Shown here in pieces: positions 23,732-33,180 of a stretch of DNA of 64,000 nucleotides. Made by a program: the position numbers and the translations under genes. The notes beneath the pieces were generated by a model that had not been told where the DNA came from, did not search any database, and saw only the letters and a program-made list of their open reading frames with translations. How positions within the stretch are numbered: the first letter of the stretch is position 1; every line of letters begins with the position of its first letter. Origin of the DNA: Bradyrhizobium diazoefficiens (GTDB lineage: Bacteria; Pseudomonadota; Alphaproteobacteria; Rhizobiales; Xanthobacteraceae); NCBI RefSeq assembly GCF_016616235.1, contig NZ_CP067100.1, positions 5,577,001 to 5,641,000 on the forward strand. Reading direction: 5' to 3'.

Positions 23732-25240
23732 ATGACAGCTATTTCCCCCGACCGCATCCCCGTCATCGTCGGGATCGGCGAGATCGTCGACCGCCCCAAG
23801 GAGATCATCGAGGGCCTCGAGCCGCTCGACCTGCTCGAACAGGCGCTGCGACGTGCGGAACAAGACGCCGGCGCAAAGCTGCTCGGCGAGGTGCAGTCGC
23901 TCGACGTCGTCAACTTCCTGAGCTGGCGCTATCGCGATCCGGAAAAGCTTTTGGCGCAGCGCCTCGGCATCTCGCCGGCGCATTGCTATTACGGCCCGGT
24001 CGGAGGCGAGAGTCCGATCCGCTATATCCACGAGGCGGCCAAGCGCATTGCGCGCGGCGAGTGCACGGTCGCGGCGGTCTGCGGCGCGGAGGCGCAGTCG
24101 ACTGCGACCAAGGCCGAGCGCGCCGGCGCGAAACTGCCGTGGACGCCGTTCGCCCATGACGTCGAGGAGCCCAAGCGTGGCGCGGCATTCCAGAAGCCGC
24201 TGGCGGTGAAGCTCGGTGTGTTCCGCCCCGTCACGGTCTATCCATTCTATGAAGCCGCATCATCCGCGCATTGGGGCCAAACGCCGCGTGAAGCGATGGC
24301 GGAATCGGGGACGCTGTGGTCGCGCTATTCGGAGGCCGCCGCGCAAAACCCCAATGCCTGGCTGAAGCGGCGTCACGCGCCGGAGGAGATCACGACGCCG
24401 ACCGCGGACAACCGGCTGATCGCCTGGCCCTACAACAAGCTGATGGTCGCCAACCCCAGCGTCAACATGGGCGGCGCACTGCTGCTGACGAGCCTTGCCA
24501 AGGCGCGTGCACTCGGCATTGCGGAGCACAAGCTGGTTTATCCGCTCGGCGGTGCCTCGGCCGAGGAGCCGCGCGATTATCTCTTGCGCGACCAGTTCTA
24601 CGAGAGCCATCCGCAGAACGCCGTGCTCACGAGCGCAATGAATCTTGCCGGCGGCGACGGCAAGACGTTCGACGCGATAGAGCTCTACAGCTGCTTCCCC
24701 TGCGTGCCCAAGATGGCGCGGCGGACGCTCGGCCTTTCCCCCGACGTGCAGCCGACCGTGACCGGCGGGCTCACCTTCTTCGGCGCGCCGCTCAACACCT
24801 ACATGACCCATGCGGCCTGCGCGATGGTGCGGCGGGTGCGCGATGGCGCAAAAGTCGGCCTGCTCTACGGCCAGGGCGGATTCGTCACCAAGCATCACGC
24901 GCTGGTGGTGGCGAAGACGCCGCCGCGCAAAGCGCTGGCCCAGGAGACGAGCGTGCAAGCCGAAGCCGACCGCAATAAGCGCGCCGTGCCGGAGTTCGTC
25001 ACGGAGGCCTCAGGCAAGGGCAAGGTCGAGAGCTTTACCGTGCTCTACGGCCGCGGCGGCGATGTCGAGCATGGCGTGGTGATGCTGCGGACGGAAGATG
25101 ACCGGCGCACACTGGGACGGATTCCGGCGCGAGATGCGACGACCCTGGCGCATCTGCTGAACATGGACAGGACGCCGGTGGGATCGCTCGGCGAGATCAC
25201 GATGGCCGCCGATGGCGTGCCGGAGTGGCGGGTGAGTTGA
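23732..25240 (+). CDS. Thiolase-like protein (SCP2/TLP type) lacking active-site Cys
   Basis: Annotated in relatives as acetyl-CoA acetyltransferase; 502 aa. The thiolase fold is recognisable (VCGAEAQST near 116-124, VNMGGALLLTSLAKARALG near 245, LLYGQGGFVTKHHA near 375), but the segment YYGPVGGESPIRYIHEA at 86-102 has no cysteine where thiolases carry the nucleophile, and the C-terminal Cys motif is also absent. The last ~110 residues form the extra C-terminal domain typical of thiolase-like proteins of type 1. Catalysis by the normal thiolase mechanism is therefore unlikely. ATG at 23732 (MTAISPDRIPVIVG). An IS4-family element lies just downstream. Confidence 0.85.
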   Translation: MTAISPDRIPVIVGIGEIVDRPKEIIEGLEPLDLLEQALRRAEQDAGAKLLGEVQSLDVVNFLSWRYRDPEKLLAQRLGISPAHCYYGPVGGESPIRYIHEAAKRIARGECTVAAVCGAEAQSTATKAERAGAKLPWTPFAHDVEEPKRGAAFQKPLAVKLGVFRPVTVYPFYEAASSAHWGQTPREAMAESGTLWSRYSEAAAQNPNAWLKRRHAPEEITTPTADNRLIAWPYNKLMVANPSVNMGGALLLTSLAKARALGIAEHKLVYPLGGASAEEPRDYLLRDQFYESHPQNAVLTSAMNLAGGDGKTFDAIELYSCFPCVPKMARRTLGLSPDVQPTVTGGLTFFGAPLNTYMTHAACAMVRRVRDGAKVGLLYGQGGFVTKHHALVVAKTPPRKALAQETSVQAEADRNKRAVPEFVTEASGKGKVESFTVLYGRGGDVEHGVVMLRTEDDRRTLGRIPARDATTLAHLLNMDRTPVGSLGEITMAADGVPEWRVS

Positions 25241-25243
25241 TCT

Positions 25244-25278
25244 CCCTCTCCCCGTTCTTACGGGGAGAGGGCTGGGGT
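25244..25278. repeat. Palindromic repeat family 3, copy 2, left part (IS4 target)
   Basis: CCCTCTCCCCGTTCTTACGG GGAGAGGGCTGGGGT. The last 11 bases (25268-25278, AGGGCTGGGGT) recur at 26638-26648 as the target-site duplication of the IS4-family element. Confidence 0.85.
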
Positions 25279-26637
25279 CATGGGCGCTAGGTTATGCGTT
25301 TGTGTAGATAGTCGCATTGTTTTCTGCGCCGGCGTGGCGGTTCGCAGAAGTGCCGGCGGGCTCGGGTGAAGAGATTACAGAAAGCCTGCCAGAGAAGTGG
25401 TCCACGAATGGCGGCACGAACGGTCGCCAGGGCGATCTTCATGAGGCGCCAACGCGATGGGCTTGCTTGTGGTGGTTCCGAACTCAGAGGGGAAAGAGTC
25501 CGGGACTTGCCCGGCGATCTGTTCAGCGATGATGGCGACGATCAGTCTGGCGTAGATCCACGCCCGCGCAAGTTCAGGCTTCTTGGCTGGCAGCATGTCG
25601 AGCCCGGCTAAGCTCTTGAACCGCTTGAATGCCAGCTCGATCTGCCAGCGGAAGCGATAGAGGGCGAGGACATCGGCCGGTGGGAAGGTGGCGACTGGCA
25701 GCGAGGTAAGGAGAAGAATGTACTTCGCCGCCTCGAGACTGCGTGGATCGGGTTGCTTGCCGCGCTTCTTGGCATCCTTGAGCAGGCGCTTTCGCTCGGT
25801 TTCGGCCTGCTCCGGCGGCTTGCGTCGCACGACGAGGCGCAGGATCAGCGGCTCCGGCGGTGGAGTCTTTGTCTGGCCCTCGTGGACGCGAACTTGCAGC
25901 TCGCTTTCCTGTTCCGACTGAGCCGCGAGAGCGGCAAACAGATCAAAGGGCTCGCCATTGGCCTGCAACAGGCGCAACGAGTTCCAGCCAGTCCGCACGA
26001 TGAAGTCTGCACCGGCTTCGATCACCGGCCGCAGATCGCGCGGCCTCGCATAATAGCGGTCGCCCAGCACGATATCGCCGTGTGCGTAGGTGAGGCGCTG
26101 AAGATTCTCCGCGCCATGCACGTCGGTTAGCTCAAGCTGATCAACCTGACCCGTTGCCAGATCGTAGCCGACGTGCAGCCGCCACGTCGTACGGTCAGCT
26201 CCCGGTTCGCAGATCGAGGTTCCGTCGAGTGCACGCAGGCGATACCCAACCCAGCTCCCCGCCGTCATTTTGGCCTGTTCGGCGATCAGCGCAGCCACAA
26301 TGTCACCAAGCCAGGGCGCGGCTTTACACAGCCGATCGAGCAGTGATGGATCGGACAAACGGACGATGCCGCCGGCTTCCGCCCACACACACGTCTCACG
26401 CAGCGACATGCCCAAGCCGCCATAGGCAAGCGCCAACCGCAACAGCGTCTCGGCGTTCTTAATCTCCCGCGCCCGGGTAAAGGCTCCGCGTAACCGCGCC
26501 GTGGCTTCCAGGTCGAAGCCTCCCGGAAGTCGCGCACTCACCTCCGGCCAATGATCCAGAATCTCAGGACGAATCTTCATCCCAAGTTTGAATCATATCG
26601 AGATTCTTCGTGTCCAGAGCTAAACCTAGCGCCTATG
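25279..26637 (-). mobile_element. IS4-family insertion sequence
   Basis: A 1,359-bp element. Terminal inverted repeats CATGGGCGCTAGGTT (left) and CATAGGCGCTAGGTT (right, read inward) match at 14 of 15 positions. The 11-bp direct repeat AGGGCTGGGGT flanks it (25268-25278, 26638-26648), in line with the 9-12 bp duplications known for IS4 elements. Joining the flanks restores an unbroken family 3 palindromic repeat (GAGAGGGCTGGGGTGAGGG). The transposase gene has a frameshift near its 3-prime end, so the copy may be inactive. Confidence 0.9.
25375..26580 (-). CDS. IS4-family transposase, C-terminus frameshifted
   Basis: DDE transposase; 401 aa as read. Catalytic residues: D119 (LDGTSICEP), D174 (LGDRYYARP), E315 in YRFRWQIELAFKRFK, which fits the IS4 signature Y-(2)-R-(3)-E-(6)-K (Y308, R311, E315, K322). 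After about residue 375 the frame becomes atypical and stops at 25375. In the neighbouring frame the text continues as WRLMKIALATVRAAIRGPLL and further to a stop at 25292, with a basic tail ending YLHKRI, which looks like the natural C-terminus. A one-base deletion near 25450 would explain this. A programmed frameshift is less likely because no slippery run is visible there. The start ATG 26580 is 57 bp inside the element. Confidence 0.85.
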   Translation of the reverse strand: MKIRPEILDHWPEVSARLPGGFDLEATARLRGAFTRAREIKNAETLLRLALAYGGLGMSLRETCVWAEAGGIVRLSDPSLLDRLCKAAPWLGDIVAALIAEQAKMTAGSWVGYRLRALDGTSICEPGADRTTWRLHVGYDLATGQVDQLELTDVHGAENLQRLTYAHGDIVLGDRYYARPRDLRPVIEAGADFIVRTGWNSLRLLQANGEPFDLFAALAAQSEQESELQVRVHEGQTKTPPPEPLILRLVVRRKPPEQAETERKRLLKDAKKRGKQPDPRSLEAAKYILLLTSLPVATFPPADVLALYRFRWQIELAFKRFKSLAGLDMLPAKKPELARAWIYARLIVAIIAEQIAGQVPDSFPSEFGTTTSKPIALAPHEDRPGDRSCRHSWTTSLAGFL

Positions 26638-26760
26638 AGGGCTGGGGTGAGGGACTGGCTCGGCAGACACGGTCAGAGCTGAGTTCGCGGAAAGTCCCCC
26701 TCACCCCGGATCGCATCTCGATGCGATCCGACCTCTCCCCGCAAGCGGGGAGAGGTGAAG
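26638..26760. repeat. Palindromic repeat family 3, copy 2, right part
   Basis: AGGGCTGGGGTGAGGGACTG ... CCCTCACCCCGGATCGCATC ... CCTCTCCCCGCAAGCGGGGA GAGGTGAAG. Continuation of 25244-25278 after the IS4-family element; contains hairpins GGATCGCATCTCGATGCGAT CC and CCTCTCCCCGC/GCGGGGAGAGG that may terminate the efflux operon ending at 26766. Confidence 0.85.
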
Positions 26761-26765
26761 AAAAC

Positions 26766-27968
26766 CTACCCCTTCGGCGCCTGCTTCTCGGACGCCGTCG
26801 CCGGCTTGCCCTTGGCGCCGGCGCCAACCACACGCACCGTATCGCCGTCGGAGAGGCCGTCCGGCGGGGCGGTGATGACGCGGTCATCAGGGGTAATGCC
26901 CGAGGCGAGCTCGATCTCGCGGCCGAGGTCGCGGGCGATGGTCACGGTCTTGAACAGCACCTTGTCGTCGGCGCCGACGGTCGCGACGCGCAGGCCGCTG
27001 CCGTTGAAGATCAGCGCGCTGGCGGGAATGCTGAGCGGCGCGGAATCGCGCTGGAGGTTCAGCTTCACGCTGGCATAGCCGCCGGGCATCAGCTCGCCGG
27101 AGGAGTTGTCGAGACCGAGCTGCATGCGCGTGGTGCCGGAGGCGACGTCGACGGCTTGGGAGGACGCTTCCACTGTGGCCTGGAAGGTCCGGTTCGGGTA
27201 TTCCGGCAGCGTGATGGTAGCCTTGGCGCCGATCTTGATCGCCGGCACGTAGTTCTGCGGCACGTTGACATAGACGCGCAGCTTGGTGATGTCGGACACC
27301 ACGAACATCGCCGGCCCCGAGCCGCCGCCGGCATTGATCAGCGCGCCGACGTCGGTGTCGCGCGAGGTCACCACACCGTCGAACGGCACCGTGATCTTCT
27401 TGTAGCCGGCCAGCGCTTCGAGCCGCTCGACATTGGCCTGGCCGGACTTGACCGCGGCATTCTTGTTGGAGAGGTCGGCGGTGCGCTCGTCGATCTCCTG
27501 CGCGGAGACGAAGTTGGAGGCGACCAACGTCTTGCGGCGGTTGAGGGTGGCTTCCGACAGCCTCGCGCTGGCCTGCTGGCTGGCGAGGTCGGCGCGAGCC
27601 TGGAGCAGCTGCTGGTCGAGGTCTGGCGCCTCGATCTCGGCGATCACCTGGCCTGCCTTGACGCGGGCGCCAATATCGGCGCTCCAGCTTTTGAGATAGC
27701 CGGAGACGCGGGCGAAGATCGGGGCCCGGTAATAGGCCTCCAGCCGGCCCGGCAGATCGAGGGTGGCGTTGAGGGATTTTGCATTCGGCGAGGTCACCGC
27801 CACGCTCGGAACGGCCTGGTCGTCGGTCCATTGCTTCAGCTTGGATCCCTGCTCCTCGCGGGCACGAATGCCGGTGCCGACCACGAGGCCTGCCGCAATC
27901 AGCGCCACCACGCCGAAGATGCCCAGTTTCCGGTGCGACACCGGCGAGCGGGGTTCAGTGGGCGACAT
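26766..27968 (-). CDS. RND efflux periplasmic adaptor (membrane fusion protein)
   Basis: HlyD/AcrA-type adaptor of 400 aa linking an inner-membrane RND pump to the outer membrane. An N-terminal membrane anchor (about 13-31, GIFGVVALIAAGLVVG) is followed by the lipoyl half-motif GYLKSWSADIGARVKAGQVI (about 82-101), an alpha-hairpin (about 115-180), a second lipoyl half with VPFDGVVTSRDTDVGALI (about 190), and beta-barrel and membrane-proximal domains. ATG at 27968 (MSPTEPRSPVSHRK) overlaps the end of the permease gene by 14 bp, so it is translationally coupled to it. No outer-membrane factor gene is in the window. Substrate unknown. Confidence 0.92.
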   Translation of the reverse strand: MSPTEPRSPVSHRKLGIFGVVALIAAGLVVGTGIRAREEQGSKLKQWTDDQAVPSVAVTSPNAKSLNATLDLPGRLEAYYRAPIFARVSGYLKSWSADIGARVKAGQVIAEIEAPDLDQQLLQARADLASQQASARLSEATLNRRKTLVASNFVSAQEIDERTADLSNKNAAVKSGQANVERLEALAGYKKITVPFDGVVTSRDTDVGALINAGGGSGPAMFVVSDITKLRVYVNVPQNYVPAIKIGAKATITLPEYPNRTFQATVEASSQAVDVASGTTRMQLGLDNSSGELMPGGYASVKLNLQRDSAPLSIPASALIFNGSGLRVATVGADDKVLFKTVTIARDLGREIELASGITPDDRVITAPPDGLSDGDTVRVVGAGAKGKPATASEKQAPKG

Positions 27969-30900
27969 GCACGGTCTCCAATGGGGCGGCGGCTTTGGCG
28001 CCTTGTTTCTTGTGTACCATACTGAACACCACGGGAACAAACATCAGCGTGGCGAAAGTTGCAAAAATCAGGCCGCCGATCACGGCGCGGCCAAGCGGCG
28101 CGTTCTGCTCACCGCCCTCGCCCAGCCCCAGGGCCATCGGCGCCATGCCGATGATCATGGCGAGCGCGGTCATCAGCACCGGACGGAACCGGACGAAGCC
28201 GGCTTCGAGCGCGGCCGCGATGGGATCGCCGAGCTCCTCGTAGCGCTCGCGGGCAAAGGAGATCACCAGCACGCTGTTGGCCGTGGCAACGCCCATGCAC
28301 ATGATGGCGCCGGTGAGCGCCGGCACCGACAGCGTCGTCTGAGTGGTGAACAGCATCCAGACAATGCCGGCAAGCGCCGCCGGCAGCGCGGTGATGATCA
28401 CGAACGGATCGGACCAGGACTGGAAGTTCACGACGATCAGGAAATAGATCAGCACGACGGCGCCGAGCAGGCCGAACAGGAGGCCGGTGAAGGCGCTGTT
28501 CATGGTCTGCACCTGGCCGAGCAGCACCACGGAGGAGCCCTTCGGCACCTCCTTGGCGGTGTCTGCGATCACCTGGCGGATGTCGGCGGCGACCGCACCG
28601 AGGTCGCGCCCGGAGGTCGTGGCAAAAATCTGCACCATCGACTGGATGTCGTATTGCGAGACCACCGCGCTCGAGGTCGAGCGCTTGATGTCGGCGATGC
28701 CGCCGAGGATCGGCGACTGCGCATTGCCGGCCGCCGTGATCGGCAGCGTCTGCAGCGCGCTGAGCGAATCGATCTGGTATTGCGGCGTCTGCATCACGAT
28801 CGAGTAGGACACGCCGTTGTCAGGGTTGAGATAGTATGTCGGCGCGACCTGCGAGGAGCCGGCGAGGTTGACCACGAGACTGTTGGTGACGTCGCGCTCG
28901 GTCAGGCCGACATATTGCGCGCGGGTGCGGTCGACATCGATGTTGAAGGTCGGGCTGTTCGGCGACTGCTGGATGCGCGCATCGGCAACGCCCGGAATCT
29001 TGCGCACCTTGGCCAGCAGGCTGTTGGCGTAGGCGAAGTTGGCGCTAATGTTGGCGCCGCGAATTTGCAGGTCGATCGGCGCCGGCGCGCCGAAATTCAG
29101 GATCTGGCTGACGATGTCTGCGGGGAGGAAGGCGAAGCTGACGCCGGGGAACAGCCGCGGCAGCTGCTCACGCAGCACCTTTACGTGCTCTTCGGTCGGC
29201 TTGTGACCTTCCTTCAGCTTGATCTGGATGTCGCCGTCCTGCGGGCCGATCACGCCGGTGTTGTTGTAGGTCATGTTGATGCCGGAGATCGGCATGCCGA
29301 TGTTGTCGGTCATGGTGTCGATCTCGCCCGGGATCAGCTTGCGCACTGCCTTCTGGACGTCGGCGAGCTGGTTGGCGGTCTCCTCGACACGGGTGCCGAC
29401 CTGGGTGCGGACGTGCATCAGGATGTTGCCGGCGTCGACCGCGGGGAAGAAGTTGCGGCCGAGAAACGGCACCAGCGCAAAGGACGCGCCGACCACGCAG
29501 AGGAAGCCGATTACGAACACCGCGCGATGCGCCAGCGCGAGGCCGAGCAAGCCGCGATAGAAACCGCGAATGCGCTCGAACCGGGCCTCGAAGCCACGCT
29601 GGAACCAGACCAGCGGATTGCGCGACTTCGGCGGGCCGCCTTCGTGATGGACGTGCGCATGCAGGAGATAGTTCGCCATGGTCGGCACCAGCGTGCGCGA
29701 CAGGATGAACGACCAGATCATCGCGAACATCACCGCTTCGGCCATCGGCACGAACAGGAAGCGCGCGACGCCGGTGAGGAAGAACATCGGCACGAACACG
29801 ATGCAGATGCAGAGCAGCGACACGAAGGCCGGCGTCACGATCTGGTTGGCGCCGTCGAGGATCGACTGCTCGACCGGCTTGCCCTGCTCCAGATGGTAAT
29901 TGATGTTCTCGATCGTCACGGTGGCGTCGTCGACGAGGATGCCGACGGCGAGCGCAAGACCACCGAGCGTCATGATGTTCAGCGTCTCGCCGATCGCCGA
30001 CAGCATGATGATGGCTCCTAACACGGAGAGCGGGATCGAGACCGCAATGATGACGGTCGAACGCCAGCTGCCGAGGAACAAGAGGATCATGACGCTGGTG
30101 AGCAGCGCCGCAATCACGCCCTCGAAAGCGACGCCTTCGATCGCGCCACGGACGAACACCGACTGGTCGCCGATGAAGCCGATCTTCAGCGCGTCCGGCA
30201 GCTGGTCCTTGACGTCGATCACCTTCTGCTTGATGCCGGCGATGATATCGAGCGTCGAGGTCGCGCCCGCCTTCAGCACCATCATCAGCACCGAGCGGTT
30301 GCCGTCGACATGGACGATGTTGGTCTGCGGCGGATTGCCGTCACGCACGCTCGCGACGTCGCGCACATAGACCATGGCGCCGTTGACGGTCTTGATCGGC
30401 AGATTGCCGAGCTCGTCGATCCGAAGCGGCGAGTTATTGAGCTGGATGTTGTATTCGAACTGGCCGATCTTCTGGGTGCCGACGGGCGTGATCAGGTTTT
30501 GCGCCGCGAGCGCATTGGCGACGTCCTGGCCGGACAGGCCGCGGGCCTGCAGCGCGGTGGGATCGAGGTCGATCTGAACCTGGCGCTGCTTGCCGCCGAA
30601 CGGATACGGGATCGCGGCGCCCGGCACGGTGACGAGCGGCGTGCGGAGCTGGTTGATGCCGATGTCGGCGAGATTCTGTTCGGTGAGGCCTTCGCCCGAC
30701 AGCGCCACCTGGATGATCGGCACCGTGGATGCCGAATAGTTCAGGATCAAGGGCGGCGTTGCGCCCGGCGGCATCTGCTTCAGCAGAGTCTGCGAGATCG
30801 CGGTGACCTGCGCATTGGCGGTGCGGATGTCGACGTTCGGCTGGAAGAAGATCTTGATGATGCCGAAGCCGTTATAGGAGTTGGCGGCGATGTGCTCGAT

Positions 30901-31134
30901 GTCGTTGACCGTCGTCGTCAGTGCGCGCTGGAACGGCGTCGTGATGCGGCCGGACATCTGGTCGGGCGGCAGGCCGGTGTACTGCCAGACCACGCCGATC
31001 ACGGGGATGCGGATATCAGGGAAGATGTCGGTCGGCGTCCGCACCGCTGCCAGCGGTCCGATGATCAGCAGCAGCAGCGCGAGCACGACAAACGTGTAGG
31101 GTCGGCTCAGGGCAATCCGGACCAGAGCAATCAT
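27955..31134 (-). CDS. RND efflux permease (HAE1/AcrB type)
   Basis: Inner-membrane proton/drug antiporter of 1,059 aa with twelve predicted membrane helices and two large periplasmic loops. Recognisable: N-terminal LSRPYTFVVLALLLLIIGPL (TM1), PDQMSGRITTPFQRAL, and in TM4 GILVDDATVTIENINYHLEQG with the paired Asp residues of the proton relay (about 405-406), then a second half starting AHRAVFVIGFLCVVGASF. The length is normal. It precedes the adaptor gene in the operon, the reverse of the common adaptor-permease order. A 246-bp gap separates it from the upstream chemoreceptor gene, whose terminator ends before it, so it should have its own promoter. Confidence 0.93.
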   Translation of the reverse strand: MIALVRIALSRPYTFVVLALLLLIIGPLAAVRTPTDIFPDIRIPVIGVVWQYTGLPPDQMSGRITTPFQRALTTTVNDIEHIAANSYNGFGIIKIFFQPNVDIRTANAQVTAISQTLLKQMPPGATPPLILNYSASTVPIIQVALSGEGLTEQNLADIGINQLRTPLVTVPGAAIPYPFGGKQRQVQIDLDPTALQARGLSGQDVANALAAQNLITPVGTQKIGQFEYNIQLNNSPLRIDELGNLPIKTVNGAMVYVRDVASVRDGNPPQTNIVHVDGNRSVLMMVLKAGATSTLDIIAGIKQKVIDVKDQLPDALKIGFIGDQSVFVRGAIEGVAFEGVIAALLTSVMILLFLGSWRSTVIIAVSIPLSVLGAIIMLSAIGETLNIMTLGGLALAVGILVDDATVTIENINYHLEQGKPVEQSILDGANQIVTPAFVSLLCICIVFVPMFFLTGVARFLFVPMAEAVMFAMIWSFILSRTLVPTMANYLLHAHVHHEGGPPKSRNPLVWFQRGFEARFERIRGFYRGLLGLALAHRAVFVIGFLCVVGASFALVPFLGRNFFPAVDAGNILMHVRTQVGTRVEETANQLADVQKAVRKLIPGEIDTMTDNIGMPISGINMTYNNTGVIGPQDGDIQIKLKEGHKPTEEHVKVLREQLPRLFPGVSFAFLPADIVSQILNFGAPAPIDLQIRGANISANFAYANSLLAKVRKIPGVADARIQQSPNSPTFNIDVDRTRAQYVGLTERDVTNSLVVNLAGSSQVAPTYYLNPDNGVSYSIVMQTPQYQIDSLSALQTLPITAAGNAQSPILGGIADIKRSTSSAVVSQYDIQSMVQIFATTSGRDLGAVAADIRQVIADTAKEVPKGSSVVLLGQVQTMNSAFTGLLFGLLGAVVLIYFLIVVNFQSWSDPFVIITALPAALAGIVWMLFTTQTTLSVPALTGAIMCMGVATANSVLVISFARERYEELGDPIAAALEAGFVRFRPVLMTALAMIIGMAPMALGLGEGGEQNAPLGRAVIGGLIFATFATLMFVPVVFSMVHKKQGAKAAAPLETVHVAH

Positions 31135-31326
31135 TCGTCAGGCAATTCCAATACGGGGACAGGGAACACGCCCCACGGTTTCCCTCGGCCGATTTACCTG
31201 AACACCGCGGAAATGGCCAACGACAGCGCCTCACGCGCGGTCACTTCCCTGCTATCGCACTGCGAAATCGCATTCCAGATATGCAGCCCGCGTCCGAAAG
31301 ATTACAGACGCGGTTCTCGGCCACGT

Positions 31327-31354
31327 AAAAAGAGCGGCGCCCGAAGGCGCCGCT
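31327..31354 (-). terminator. Rho-independent terminator of the chemoreceptor gene
   Basis: On the minus strand AGCGGCGCC-TTCG-GGCGCCGCT forms a perfect 9-bp stem with a stable UUCG tetraloop, followed by TCTTTTT. It begins 27 bp after the stop codon of the chemoreceptor gene at 31381. This is the clearest intrinsic terminator in the window. Confidence 0.9.
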
Positions 31355-31380
31355 TCAGAACCGCGATCGTTTTCGCGCCC

Positions 31381-33072
31381 TCAGGCCGCGCGGACGTCGG
31401 CCAGGAACTTGCTGACCTCGGTCTTGAGCCGATTCGAATCGTTCGACAGCATCTGCGCCGCCGACAGCACCTGCGAGGAGGCTGTGCCGGTTTCGGTCGC
31501 GCCACGCTGCACGTCGGTGATGTTGGAGGAGACCTGCTGGGTGCCCTGGGCCGCCTGCTGCACGTTGCGGGCGATCTCCTGGGTCGCTGCGCCCTGCTCT
31601 TCCACGGCAGCCGCGATCGCCGAGGAAATTTCCGACAGACGCTCGATGGTCGAGGAGATCTCCTTGATGGCACCGACCGAATCATTGGTCGCCGCCTGGA
31701 TGCCGGAGATCTGCTGGCCGATCTCGCCGGTCGCCTTGGCAGTCTGTTCGGCGAGCGCCTTCACTTCGGAGGCGACCACCGCGAAGCCGCGGCCGGCCTC
31801 GCCGGCGCGCGCCGCCTCGATGGTGGCGTTGAGCGCCAAAAGGTTGGTCTGGCCGGCAATGGTGTTGATGAGCTCGACGACGTCGCCGATGCGGGAGGCG
31901 GCCTTGGAGAGCTCGCTGACGCGCTCGGTGGTGGCACGGGCCTGACCGACGGCATCGCCCGCCATCCGCGCCGATTCCTGCACCTGGCGGCTGATCTCGC
32001 CGACCGACGAGGCCATCTCCTCGGTCGCCGAGGCCACCGACTGCACGTTGGTCGAGGCTTCCTCCGAAGCGCCGGCAACCGTGGTCGCCAGCCGCTGGGA
32101 GCGGTCGGCGGTCGAGGTCAGCGTCGAGGCGGAGGCCTCTAACTGGCTTGAAGCCGACGACACGGTCTGCACGATCTCGCCGATCATGGTCTCGAATTCG
32201 CGGGTGATGTCGTCGACGCGGCGGCCGCGCTCGATCTTGGCTTCGGCATCGGCCGCGGCGGCCTCGTCCGCTGCCTTCTTGGCAATCAGCGCCTCCTTGA
32301 ACACCTGGAGCACGTCGGCCATGGCGCCGATCTCGGTCTTCTCACCGCGATGCGGGACCTCGGCAGAGAGGTCGCCCTCGCCCAGCGCCTGCATCGGCAC
32401 GGTGATCGAGTTGATGCCGCTGGAGACATCGTGGACGAGGTAGAAGCCGACGCCGATGCCGGTCACCACGGCAGCGCCGAGAATGACCGAGACCAGCATG
32501 AATGCATTGAAATAGCTGTCGGAGGCATCCTGAGCGGCTTTGTTGCCGCCGCTGGTGTTGAGGTCGATAGCCTTTTGCAGGACCTCGTCGGACTTGAGGC
32601 CGATCTTGTTGACCGTCTTTGTGTTCAGCTCATGGGACCCGTGTGGGACCTTGCCGGCCTCCATCCGTGACAGCTCCATGACCTCTTCGGCGCCCCTCTG
32701 GTAGTCGGCCCACAGCTTGGACCATTCGGTGTACAGCGCGCGCTCTTCCGGCGAGCTGATCATCGCCTCGTACTGCTTGCGAGCTTTCCCCAGCGCCTCC
32801 GTCACTGTTGCCGCGGTCGATTCTACCGCAATCTTCTCGTCCAGTTTCTCGGTCAGCATGTGCTCGCGGACCACGTTGCGGTAGGTGATGACGGCGGCGC
32901 GAATTTCGCCGAGCACCCGCACGCTGGGCATCCAGTTCGCTGTGATGTCAGTGGTACTGGCGTTCATCGACCGCATCTTCGTCACGGCGAGCAGGCCCAT
33001 GCCGGTCATCGCAACCAGCAGGAACGCCACGACACTGATGATCTTGGCGCGGATGGAGATGGTGGCGAGCAT
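31381..33072 (-). CDS. Methyl-accepting chemotaxis protein
   Basis: Transmembrane chemoreceptor of 563 aa. TM1 at about 10-32; a periplasmic helical-bundle sensor (about 33-188, 4HB type, with a Trp/Pro motif [15 protein letters not shown]); TM2 at about 190-212; HAMP (213-265); a cytoplasmic signalling domain (about 300-560) containing the hairpin tip [10 protein letters not shown] region and the canonical [20 protein letters not shown]. The ligand is unknown. The ATG at 33072 ([11 protein letters not shown]) has AAAGAGACTG upstream; the longer frame to 33153 is discarded. It is monocistronic, with its own terminator. A perfect 16-bp palindrome lies about 110 bp upstream. Confidence 0.93.
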   Translation of the reverse strand: MLATISIRAKIISVVAFLLVAMTGMGLLAVTKMRSMNASTTDITANWMPSVRVLGEIRAAVITYRNVVREHMLTEKLDEKIAVESTAATVTEALGKARKQYEAMISSPEERALYTEWSKLWADYQRGAEEVMELSRMEAGKVPHGSHELNTKTVNKIGLKSDEVLQKAIDLNTSGGNKAAQDASDSYFNAFMLVSVILGAAVVTGIGVGFYLVHDVSSGINSITVPMQALGEGDLSAEVPHRGEKTEIGAMADVLQVFKEALIAKKAADEAAAADAEAKIERGRRVDDITREFETMIGEIVQTVSSASSQLEASASTLTSTADRSQRLATTVAGASEEASTNVQSVASATEEMASSVGEISRQVQESARMAGDAVGQARATTERVSELSKAASRIGDVVELINTIAGQTNLLALNATIEAARAGEAGRGFAVVASEVKALAEQTAKATGEIGQQISGIQAATNDSVGAIKEISSTIERLSEISSAIAAAVEEQGAATQEIARNVQQAAQGTQQVSSNITDVQRGATETGTASSQVLSAAQMLSNDSNRLKTEVSKFLADVRAA

Positions 33073-33180
33073 GAACAGTCTCTTTGTGTTGGCGCGGCGC
33101 GTGGCCTGGAAACGAGTCAACCGAAAGCTTGCGGCGCCGGCATCCAACAGCAAAGCAACTGAGCAGTTGTTAACTACGAC

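Noticed and set aside
27763..30021. Plus-strand open frame of 752 codons opposite the RND permease
   Set aside because: Shadow of the permease gene; no domain, strongly skewed to Asp, His, Arg and Gly.
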